Shown: positions 16,652 to 23,924 of the stretch, piece by piece
Numbering within the stretch: the stretch's first letter is position 1
How the letters are laid out: every line of letters begins with the position of its first letter
From: Amycolatopsis alkalitolerans
GTDB taxonomy: Bacteria; Actinomycetota; Actinomycetes; Mycobacteriales; Pseudonocardiaceae
Direction of reading: 5' to 3'
Assembly (NCBI RefSeq): GCF_006152065.1
Contig: NZ_VDFW01000007.1
Span: forward strand, 1 to 64,000
Length of the DNA: 64,000 nucleotides
Notes under the pieces: model-generated
Told to the model about the DNA's origin: nothing
Seen by the model: the letters and a program-made list of their open reading frames with translations, nothing else
Database searches by the model: none
Position numbers and translations under genes: made by a program

Positions 16652-16673
16652 TTGTCAACATTTTTGTTGACAA
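16652..16673. promoter_or_regulatory. operator palindrome between ABC importer and CoA-transferase
   Basis: A perfect 9-bp inverted repeat, TTGTCAACA and TGTTGACAA, is separated by TTTT. It lies 4 bp after a -10-like TAGAAT and 15 bp before the CoA-transferase ATG, where a bound repressor would block transcription. The 164-bp gap also carries the promoter of the divergent importer operon. The shape resembles GntR/FCD operators; the GntR gene at 29484-30149 and the IclR gene at 32318-33145 are the nearest candidates, but no link is shown. Confidence 0.7.
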
Positions 16674-16688
16674 CATTTGGGAGGCGTC

Positions 16689-18089
16689 ATGGACAAGGTC
16701 AAGAACTCGCCCGCCGAAGCGGTGCGCGACATCCCCCACGGCGCGAGCATCGCGATCGCCGGGTTCGGGGTGGCGCACCGGTTTCCCTCGAGCCTCATCG
16801 TGGCGTTGCACGAGCAGGGCACGCCGGGACTGACGGTCTACTGCAACGGCCTTGGCCAGCCGGGCGCGCCGACCGCGCACCTGCTCGCCGAGAACAAGCA
16901 GATCTCCCGGCTGGTCACGTGCTTTTCGGCGCGCCCGGGTATCGTCTCCGAGGCCGAGCGCCAGATCCGGGCGGGCACGATGGAACTGGAGATGGTCCCG
17001 CAGGGCACCCTGGTCGAACGGATGCGCGCCGGTGCCGCGGGCATCCCCGCGTTCTACACCCCGGCGGGCGCCGGTACCGGGATCGCCGAGGGGAAGGACG
17101 TGCGGCATTTCGACGGCAAGCCGTACCTCCTCGAACACGCCATCAGGCCGGACGTCGCGTTCGTGCGCGGGCACCGGGCCGACGAGTCCGGCAACGTCCA
17201 GTTCCGCGGCGGCAGCCGCAATTTCAACGTGAGCTTCGCGAAGGCGGCCGCGCTCACCATCGCCGAGGTCGACGAAATCGTGCCGGTGGGCGAGATCCCG
17301 CCCGAGCACGTCGACCTGCCGGCCGTGTTCGTCACCAGGGTCGTGCGCAGCACCGTGCAGATGGACGTGCGGAACCTGCCCATGCGGCCCAGCCGGTCCG
17401 CCGACAGCGCGCGCGAGTACGGCGGCAAGCCGGGCCTCACCCGCGCAGAGATGGCACGCCGGACCGCGGCGCTGCTGCCCGACGGAGCGGTCGTCAACCT
17501 CGGCGCCGGGATGCCCACCCTCGTTTCCGATTTCGTCGGCGACCGCGCGGTCACCCTGCACAGCGAGAACGGGATCCTCAACTACGGCCCGATCATCCGC
17601 GACGACTCGTTCGACCCGGACGTCCACGACGCGGGCGGCTACTTCGTCGGCCTCCGCCCCGGAGCATCCTTTTTCGACAGTGTCACCTCGTTCGAGATCG
17701 CCCGCTCCGGGCGGCTGGACGCGGTCGTGCTCGGGGCCTACCAGGTGTCCGCGCGCGGTGACCTCGCCAACTGGACGCTGCCGGCGATGACCGGCGGCGG
17801 GATCGGCGGCGCGATGGATCTGGCCGTCGGCGCGAAGAAGGTCATCGCGCTGCTGGAGCACACGGGTTCGAACGGGCAGGCGAAGCTCGTGGAACAGTGC
17901 GAGTTCGAGCTCACCGCACCGTCCTGTGTGGACATCATCGTGACCGATCTCGCCGTGCTCACCAGGACCCCGGAAGGGTTCCGGCTCGACGAGGTCGCCC
18001 GCGGGTTCACCGCCGGGGAGGTCCGCGACCTCACCGCGATGCCGCTGACGGTCGCCGAGAAGGTCGGCACGATGCAGGACCGGTGGTGA
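16689..18089 (+). CDS. fused 3-oxoacid CoA-transferase (alpha and beta domains in one chain)
   Basis: This 466-residue family I CoA-transferase carries both half-domains. The N-terminal half has AGFGVAHRFPSSL and a GAGTGIAEGKDVRHFDG loop; the C-terminal half has NLGAGMPTLVSDF and the catalytic glutamate E293 in HSENGIL, followed by MTGGGIGGAMDLAVGA. It would move CoA from succinyl-CoA or acetyl-CoA to a 3-oxo or related acid, as PcaIJ does for 3-oxoadipate. The ATG at 16689 has GGGAGG at a suitable distance. A strong operator lies just upstream. Bacterial enzymes of this type are often two genes, so the fusion is notable but known. Confidence 0.85.
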   Translation: MDKVKNSPAEAVRDIPHGASIAIAGFGVAHRFPSSLIVALHEQGTPGLTVYCNGLGQPGAPTAHLLAENKQISRLVTCFSARPGIVSEAERQIRAGTMELEMVPQGTLVERMRAGAAGIPAFYTPAGAGTGIAEGKDVRHFDGKPYLLEHAIRPDVAFVRGHRADESGNVQFRGGSRNFNVSFAKAAALTIAEVDEIVPVGEIPPEHVDLPAVFVTRVVRSTVQMDVRNLPMRPSRSADSAREYGGKPGLTRAEMARRTAALLPDGAVVNLGAGMPTLVSDFVGDRAVTLHSENGILNYGPIIRDDSFDPDVHDAGGYFVGLRPGASFFDSVTSFEIARSGRLDAVVLGAYQVSARGDLANWTLPAMTGGGIGGAMDLAVGAKKVIALLEHTGSNGQAKLVEQCEFELTAPSCVDIIVTDLAVLTRTPEGFRLDEVARGFTAGEVRDLTAMPLTVAEKVGTMQDRW

Positions 18090-18094
18090 GCCCA

Positions 18095-18120
18095 GTGGCC
18101 CGGACGCCGCGCCGGGCCAC
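18095..18120. terminator. hairpin terminator between convergent genes
   Basis: A perfect 9-bp stem, GTGGCCCGG (18095-18103) and CCGGGCCAC (18112-18120), encloses an 8-nt loop. It sits 5 bp after the CoA-transferase stop and 10 bp before the stop of the convergent dehydrogenase, so it could serve both strands. No U-tract follows, as is common in high-GC actinomycetes. Confidence 0.7.
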
Positions 18121-18130
18121 CACCGCACCG

Positions 18131-19249
18131 TCACGGCTCGTGGACGACGACACCGCGGATGATCCGGCCCTCGTCGAGGTCGGCGTACCCGTCGTTGATC
18201 TCGTCCAGGGTGTACCGGCGGGTGATCAGTTCGTCGAGTTTGAGCCGGCCTTCGCGATAGAGACCGAGCAGCCGGGGGATGTCGTAGAGCGGGTTGCACA
18301 TGCCGAACACATGGCCCTGCACGTTCCGCTGGTAGCCCACCAGCATCCCGTTCGCGGCGAGCTGGACCTGGACGTCGGTGCTGCGGCCGACGGAGGTGAC
18401 GGTGACCTGGGAGCCCTTGCCGACGATCGCAGTCGCCTGCGACACGACGTCCGCGGTGAGCACGCCGACCGTGCAGATCGCGTGGTCGGCCAGCTGCCCG
18501 CGGGTGAGATCCACGACCGCTTCCCGTGCCTCGCCGGCCTCGGCGAACACGTGCGTCGCGCCGAAGTCCTTCGCCTTGTCCCGTTTGAACGGAACCGGGT
18601 CGACCACGACGATATGCCGGGCACCCGCGTAGACCGCGCCCTGGATCGCGTTCGAGCCGACCCCGCCGGCGCCGAAGACGACCACGGTGTCACCGGCGCG
18701 CACGCCCGCGGCGTACACCGAGGAACCCCAGCCGGTCGGCACGCCGCAGCCGGTGAGCGCGGCGACGTCGAACGGGATGTCGTCGTCGATCTTGACGCAG
18801 GAGGCCTGCGAGACCACCGCGCGCTGCGAAAAGGTGCCGAGCATGCAGAACCCGCCGAGGTCCTCCCCGGCGTCGTCGTGGAAGCGGAAGGTGCCGTCCG
18901 AGAGCATGCCGGTGGCCATCTCCGCGCCCTGGTCGCACAGGTTCTGGTGCCCGGTCGAGCAGTAGCGGCAGGTTCCGCACGCCGGGATGAACGAGCACAC
19001 CACGTGATCGCCGGGCCGGACCCGGGTCACCCCTTCGCCGACCGCCTCGACGACACCGGCACCTTCGTGCCCGCCCACGATGGGCAGCCGGCACAGACTG
19101 TCACCGGTGCGCAGATGTTCGTCCGAATGACACATCCCCGATACCGCGAACTTGATCCGTACTTCGCCGGTCTTAGGTTCGTCGAGCTCCAGTTCGGTGA
19201 GCTCCCAGGGCTTCCCGGGTTCGCGGATGACAGCTGCTCGAGTTCGCAT
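18131..19249 (-). CDS. zinc-dependent alcohol dehydrogenase, NDMA/mycofactocin type (1)
   Basis: This 372-residue MDR dehydrogenase shows the catalytic zinc ligands in GMCHSDEH, GGHEGAG and TGCGVPTGW, and the structural zinc cluster CGTCRYCSTGHQNLC. GAGGVGSNAIQGA is the nucleotide-binding turn. It resembles the NDMA-dependent (Rxyl_3153-like) family, whose tightly bound NAD is thought to be recycled by mycofactocin rather than released. The start MRTRAAV at 19249 is preferred; it aligns with the third paralogue (MRTRAAA at 57091). It is divergent from the split transketolase genes. Confidence 0.88.
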   Translation of the reverse strand: MRTRAAVIREPGKPWELTELELDEPKTGEVRIKFAVSGMCHSDEHLRTGDSLCRLPIVGGHEGAGVVEAVGEGVTRVRPGDHVVCSFIPACGTCRYCSTGHQNLCDQGAEMATGMLSDGTFRFHDDAGEDLGGFCMLGTFSQRAVVSQASCVKIDDDIPFDVAALTGCGVPTGWGSSVYAAGVRAGDTVVVFGAGGVGSNAIQGAVYAGARHIVVVDPVPFKRDKAKDFGATHVFAEAGEAREAVVDLTRGQLADHAICTVGVLTADVVSQATAIVGKGSQVTVTSVGRSTDVQVQLAANGMLVGYQRNVQGHVFGMCNPLYDIPRLLGLYREGRLKLDELITRRYTLDEINDGYADLDEGRIIRGVVVHEP

Positions 19250-19357
19250 ATCTGTCAAACTACGGAACGGCCCGAGTCCCGAGCGATGGACGAATGTTGC
19301 CCGGGAATACGTCATGCGTCGCTCCCCGGAAAACGGGATCGATGCTATCCATGAGCT

Positions 19358-20227
19358 ATGTCAGTCGAAACCCGGCACCACACACTGGATCGTGGCCGGT
19401 CCGCGCCGCCGGACGAACTGCGCAGGCGGGCGGACTGGATACGGCTGAAGACCGTCGAACTCATCGATCAGGCCGGGCTCGGCCACTACTCGAGCACGTT
19501 CTCCTGCGCCGAAATCTTCGCCACCCTGTATTACCACGCATTGCGGTTGCGCCCGGGCGAACCGGAATGGCCCGACCGCGACCGGTTCCTGCTCGGAAAG
19601 GGGCATGTCGCCACCGGATTGTGGCCCGTGCTGGCCGATCTCGGCTATTTTCCGGAGGAATGGCTCGGCCGGTTCGGGAAGGTCGGCTCCCCGCTCAACG
19701 ACCACCCGAACATGCGGCTGGCACCGGGTATCGACTTCAGTTCCGGCGCGCTGGGGCACAACATGTCCGTCGCGACCGGGATCGCGCTGGCCGGGCGCAT
19801 GTCCGGGCACGACTACCGCACGTTCGTCGTGACCGGCGACGGTGAGCTGCAGGAGGGCCAGGTGTGGGAGGCGGTGATGGCCGCCAGCCACTACCGGCTC
19901 GGCAACCTGGTCGCGATCGTCGACGCCAACGGGTTCTCCGGTGCGGGGCCGACCTCCGACGCGATGAACATCGAACCGCTCGGCGAGCGGTTCTCCGCTT
20001 TCGGCTGGCACGTCGAGGAAATCGACGGGCACGACGTCGAGACCCTGTGCGCGACCTTCGACGCGCTGCCCGATCCCGGCAGTGCCAAGCCGGTCTGCGT
20101 CATCGCCCGCACGCGCAAGGGCAAGGGGGTGGCGATGATGGAGCAGGCCCCGCAGGCCTGGCATCTCGGGCTCCTGGAGCCCGACCAGCGGGACGCCGTG
20201 CTCCTCGAGATCAAGGGAAGGCTCTGA
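19358..20227 (+). CDS. transketolase, N-terminal (thiamine diphosphate-binding) subunit
   Basis: This 289-residue subunit holds the ThDP-binding half of transketolase. GKGHVATGLWPVLADLG is near residue 90, and the ThDP motif begins at GDG 160-162 and ends in DANGFSG. It is followed 8 bp later by the C-terminal half as a separate gene, an arrangement known for archaeal and many catabolic transketolases. A leaderless or weak-SD start at ATG 19358 is chosen. The context of dehydrogenases and an IlvD-type dehydratase suggests a role in a specific sugar, polyol or ketone pathway rather than the main pentose phosphate cycle (inference). Confidence 0.9.
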   Translation: MSVETRHHTLDRGRSAPPDELRRRADWIRLKTVELIDQAGLGHYSSTFSCAEIFATLYYHALRLRPGEPEWPDRDRFLLGKGHVATGLWPVLADLGYFPEEWLGRFGKVGSPLNDHPNMRLAPGIDFSSGALGHNMSVATGIALAGRMSGHDYRTFVVTGDGELQEGQVWEAVMAASHYRLGNLVAIVDANGFSGAGPTSDAMNIEPLGERFSAFGWHVEEIDGHDVETLCATFDALPDPGSAKPVCVIARTRKGKGVAMMEQAPQAWHLGLLEPDQRDAVLLEIKGRL

Positions 20228-20235
20228 TACCCACG

Positions 20236-21207
20236 ATGTCCACGCCGAAGATGGTCGACGTCTTCACCGACGCCGAGATCGACACCGCGCTCGCGACCAA
20301 CCCGGCCGGCTACGCGATCGCCGCCATGGCCGACGAAGATCCGAGGATCCTGACCATGAGCGCGGATCTGGGGGCGACGCTGGCGGACTTCCGCGAGAAG
20401 TACCCGGATCGCTACCTCGAGTTCGGCATCGCGGAGACGAACTCGATCTCGGTCGCCGCCGGGCTCGCGACCTGCGGGTACGTGCCCTACATCTACTCGA
20501 TGTCACCGTTCGGGGTGCTCAAATGCGCCGAGCAGTTGCGCACCGACGTCGCCTACACGCACCTGCCGGTCCGGCTCGTCGGGCGGCTGACGGGGCTGGC
20601 CATGGGCTATTTCGGGACGAGCCACCACGCGGTCGAGGACATCGCGGTCGCCAGGGCGATCACCGGGATGACCGTGGTGACCCCGGCCGACTCGGGCGCG
20701 GTGCTGAGCCTGATGCGCTCGACGCGTGACGTGGCGGGCCCGGTGTACCTGCGGATCGCGGAAGGGGCCGAGCCGGTCTATGAAACCCCGCCGGACATCG
20801 AGTTCGGCCGGTGGCCGCATCTGCGTGACGGCAACGACGTGACGCTGATCGCGCACGGTCTGGGTACCGGGCTCGCCGTGCGGGCGGCGGCACGACTGGA
20901 GTCGCAGGGCATCGAGGCCGATGTGTACGACGCGGCGTACCTCAAGCCGTTCGACGAGGAGGCGATCGTCGAGTCGTTGACGCGGACCGGGCGGGTGCTG
21001 ACGGTCGAGGACCACAGCGAGGTCGGCGGGCTCGGCGCCCTGGTCGCGGAGGTCTCCGGGCGGCGCAAGCTGGGCGCCGACCTGTCGCGCCTCGCCTTGC
21101 CGGACGTGGATCTCGAGGTCGGCGTCCCAGCGGAGCTGTACGAGTACTACGGCCTTACGGCCGACAACGTCGTCCGCCGCACCCTAGCCCTGATCGACGG
21201 CGACTAA
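20236..21207 (+). CDS. transketolase, C-terminal (pyrimidine-binding) subunit
   Basis: This 323-residue subunit carries the pyrimidine-binding and C-terminal domains. It shows FGIAETNSISVAAGLA with the conserved glutamate that activates ThDP, then VGRLTGLAMGYFGTSHHAVEDIA, and a Rossmann-like C-terminal domain (LIAHGLGTGLAVRAA, VEDHSEVGGLG). It is 8 bp downstream of the N-terminal subunit. After the stop comes a 2+2 copy of the phased repeat family. Confidence 0.9.
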   Translation: MSTPKMVDVFTDAEIDTALATNPAGYAIAAMADEDPRILTMSADLGATLADFREKYPDRYLEFGIAETNSISVAAGLATCGYVPYIYSMSPFGVLKCAEQLRTDVAYTHLPVRLVGRLTGLAMGYFGTSHHAVEDIAVARAITGMTVVTPADSGAVLSLMRSTRDVAGPVYLRIAEGAEPVYETPPDIEFGRWPHLRDGNDVTLIAHGLGTGLAVRAAARLESQGIEADVYDAAYLKPFDEEAIVESLTRTGRVLTVEDHSEVGGLGALVAEVSGRRKLGADLSRLALPDVDLEVGVPAELYEYYGLTADNVVRRTLALIDGD

Positions 21208-21218
21208 CCCCCCGGCGT

Positions 21219-21280
21219 GTTGGCCCCTTACGTCGGTGAGTTGGCCGTCCACGGCCAACTCGGCGACGGTGGCGGCCAAC
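21219..21280. repeat. mirrored 21-bp-phased repeat array (GTTGGC / GCCAAC, 2+2 units)
   Basis: GTTGGC starts at 21219 and 21240, and its inverse GCCAAC starts at 21254 and 21275, each pair exactly 21 bp apart. The inner pair forms a perfect stem, GAGTTGGCCG (21238-21247) and CGGCCAACTC (21252-21261), with a TCCA loop. It fills the gap between the convergent transketolase and dehydrogenase genes and belongs to the same family as the 6+6 array at 25608-25841. Confidence 0.8.
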
Positions 21281-21296
21281 TCGCCGTGCGGGCCCT

Positions 21297-22409
21297 TCAC
21301 TCGTAGTGGATCAGGCCGCGGATGTTGCGGTGGGAGCGCATGTCCTCATAGCCCTGGTTCACCTGGTCGAGGGTGTAGGTGCGGGTGACCAGATCGTCCA
21401 GCAGCAGGTCTCCCTGCTCGTAGAGCTCCAGGAGCCGCGGCACGTCCGCGCGCGGGTTCGCGTGGCCGAACAGGCACCCGACGACCCGCTTCTCCCACGC
21501 GGTCAGCTCGAACATGGGCAGTTCGATCTGCCGCGCGGTGACCGGCGCCAGCGAGGTCAGCGCGACCACGCCCAGCTTCCCCACCAGGGAGATCGCGTCG
21601 GCGATGATCGTCGGGGTCGCGGTGTCCACAGTGATCAGTGCCTTGTTCGCGAGGCGGCCGCGCGTCATGTCCGGCAGCACTTCGAGAGCGTCCTTTATGG
21701 ACGCGAAGGTGTGCGTCGCGCCGAAGCGGCGCGCCTGCTCACGGTTGAACTCGGCCGGGTCGATCGCGATGATCTTCGTCGCACCGGCGATCCGCGCGCC
21801 CTGCACCGCGTTCGCCCCGACGCCGCCGATCCCGAGCACCACGACCACGTCTCCGGCCCGCACCTGCGCGCCGTAGACCGCCGTGCCCCAGCCGGTCGTC
21901 ACGCCGCACCCGACGAGCGCGGCCTTGTCCAGCGGGATGTGGTCGGCGATGCGGATCACCGAACTCTGGCTGACCACCGTGTACGGCGAGAACGTGCCCA
22001 GCATGCACATCAGCCTCGCGTCGGAGCCGCGCACATGGTGGCGCGAGGTGCCGTCGCGCTGCAGCCCGACCGACAGCCCGGCGCCCTCGTCGCACAGGTT
22101 CTGGTGCCCCTCGGCGCACCACGTGCACTCACCGCACGCGGGGATGAAGCTCAGCACCACGTGATCGCCTTCGCGTACCTTCGTCACGTTCGGCCCGACG
22201 CGCTCGACCACGCCGGCGCCCTCGTGGCCGCCGATGCCCGGCAGGGCTTCCAGCGGCAGATCGCCGACCCGAACATGTTCGTCGGAATGGCACAACCCGG
22301 ACGCGGCGAGCCGGACGAGCACCTCGCCGTCGCGCGGCTCGTCGAGCTCGAGCTCCTCGATCTGCCAGTCTTTGCCGTACTCCCATAGGACAGCAGCTGT
22401 GGTCTTCAC
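21297..22409 (-). CDS. zinc-dependent alcohol dehydrogenase, NDMA/mycofactocin type (2)
   Basis: This 370-residue paralogue of the dehydrogenases at 18131 and 57091 has catalytic zinc motifs SGLCHSDEH, GGHEGAG and VGCGVTTGW, structural CGECTWCAEGHQNLC, and nucleotide turn GIGGVGANAVQGA. The GTG at 22409 (VKTTAAVLWE) aligns with family N-termini; upstream in-frame codons do not. With the first paralogue it flanks the split transketolase, suggesting two alcohol or hemiacetal oxidations in one pathway. Mycofactocin dependence is inferred from family resemblance. Confidence 0.88.
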   Translation of the reverse strand: MKTTAAVLWEYGKDWQIEELELDEPRDGEVLVRLAASGLCHSDEHVRVGDLPLEALPGIGGHEGAGVVERVGPNVTKVREGDHVVLSFIPACGECTWCAEGHQNLCDEGAGLSVGLQRDGTSRHHVRGSDARLMCMLGTFSPYTVVSQSSVIRIADHIPLDKAALVGCGVTTGWGTAVYGAQVRAGDVVVVLGIGGVGANAVQGARIAGATKIIAIDPAEFNREQARRFGATHTFASIKDALEVLPDMTRGRLANKALITVDTATPTIIADAISLVGKLGVVALTSLAPVTARQIELPMFELTAWEKRVVGCLFGHANPRADVPRLLELYEQGDLLLDDLVTRTYTLDQVNQGYEDMRSHRNIRGLIHYE

Positions 22410-22565
22410 GGCAGCAAGTATGGGGCGGCTCGTCCGCTTCGCCCGCGGCCGCTCGAAGAAATACGTCAAAGGACTCATGCCGCGTGGCCACCGCGGCGCG
22501 CCCGCCGTCCGCTCTTCGCGTCAGCGGAGTTCCCAACCGCGGCGCCGTCGTGTTTCGTGATCCGC

Positions 22566-23924
22566 ATGAGCGTGCGTACCCTCACCGAGCCTGCCCGGAA
22601 TACGCCGATCTACGGGGAATTCGACGTCGTCGTCGTGGGTGGGGGACCGGCCGGGCTGATGGCCGCCGCCGCGGCCGGGCGGGCCGGGCGCTCGGTCCTG
22701 CTGATCGAACGGTACGGGTTCCTCGGCGGCGCCGGCACGGCGGGCGGGCTCAGCACGTTCTGCGGTCTGCACGCGAAGGTCCACGGCGAGCATCGCCGGG
22801 TGATCCACGGGATCGCCGACGAACTGCTGGAACGGCTGGAAAAGCTCGACGCGCTCAACAAACCGCATCTGACGATCAACGACGGCATCCTCGCGCAGGC
22901 CTTCGACATCTCCAGCTACAAGATCGCCGCCGACGAGCTTCTGACCTCCTCAGGCGTGCGGATCCTGTTCCACGCCATGGCCGTCGGTGTCGTGATGGCC
23001 GACGAGGACACGATCGAAGCGGTGCTCATCGAGTCCAAGTCGGGCCGTGCCGCGGTGCGCGGGCGGATGTTCATCGACGGCTCGGGCGACGGCGATGTCG
23101 CCGCGTGGGCGGGCGCGCCCTTCGAAAAGTCGCCGCCGGTTGACGGGATGCTGTACCCGTCGCTGATGTTCCGGATCAACGGGGTGGACGTCGAGGCGGC
23201 GGGACCGGCGCCGTGGAAGACGGTCGAGCGGCTCATGAACGAGGCCGAGGCCGCGGGCACGCACCATTTCCCGCGCAAGAAGCCCATCGTGCGCCCGCAG
23301 CGCAACCCGCTGGAATGGCGCGCGAACCTCACCCAGCTGTCCACACCGGACGGTGGCGCGATCGACGGCACGGACGTCGACCAGCTCACGCGCGGTGAGC
23401 TGCAGGGCCGCGCGCAGGCGCTCGACGCGTTCGAGTTCATCCGCGACCGCACGCCGGGGTTCCGCGAGTCCTACATCGTCGACATCGCCCCGCAGATCGG
23501 CATCCGCGAGACGCGCCGGATCGTCGGGCGTTACCAGCTGTCCGAGGACGACGTGCTCGACTGCGCGGACTTCCCGGACGCGATCGGGGTCAACGGCTGG
23601 CCCATCGAGGCGCATGTCGCGGGCACGGTCGAGTTCCGCTGGCAGCGCGGCGAGAACCCGCGCGGCTTCAACCAGATGCCGTTCCGGATGATCGTACCCG
23701 ACCGCGTCCGCAACCTCTACGTCGTGGGGCGGTGCGCGTCGATGACGCACGGCGGGCAGTCCTCGGCGCGGGTCACCGGTCCGTGCTTCGCCATGGGGGA
23801 GGCGGCAGGTACCGCGAGCGACCTCGCGCTGTCGCTGGACACCGTCTCCGGCGGGGACATCGACGTTTCCGCGCTGCAGCAACGACTCGAGCGCAACGGG
23901 GCGTATTTGGGAGGGCAGGTATGA
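22566..23924 (+). CDS. FAD-dependent oxidoreductase (FAD_oxidored family)
   Basis: This protein of about 452 residues has an N-terminal dinucleotide-binding motif VVVGGGPAGLMAAAAAGR, followed by a LLIERYGFLGG loop, and a C-terminal flavin motif LYVVGRCASMTHGGQSSARV. It resembles PF12831 proteins, which include many poorly characterised dehydrogenases. ATG 22566 is preferred; an in-frame GTG at 22557 is possible, and neither has a clear SD. The stop overlaps the IlvD-type gene (ATGA), so the two products likely act together on a hydroxy-acid. The substrate is unknown. Confidence 0.82.
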   Translation: MSVRTLTEPARNTPIYGEFDVVVVGGGPAGLMAAAAAGRAGRSVLLIERYGFLGGAGTAGGLSTFCGLHAKVHGEHRRVIHGIADELLERLEKLDALNKPHLTINDGILAQAFDISSYKIAADELLTSSGVRILFHAMAVGVVMADEDTIEAVLIESKSGRAAVRGRMFIDGSGDGDVAAWAGAPFEKSPPVDGMLYPSLMFRINGVDVEAAGPAPWKTVERLMNEAEAAGTHHFPRKKPIVRPQRNPLEWRANLTQLSTPDGGAIDGTDVDQLTRGELQGRAQALDAFEFIRDRTPGFRESYIVDIAPQIGIRETRRIVGRYQLSEDDVLDCADFPDAIGVNGWPIEAHVAGTVEFRWQRGENPRGFNQMPFRMIVPDRVRNLYVVGRCASMTHGGQSSARVTGPCFAMGEAAGTASDLALSLDTVSGGDIDVSALQQRLERNGAYLGGQV

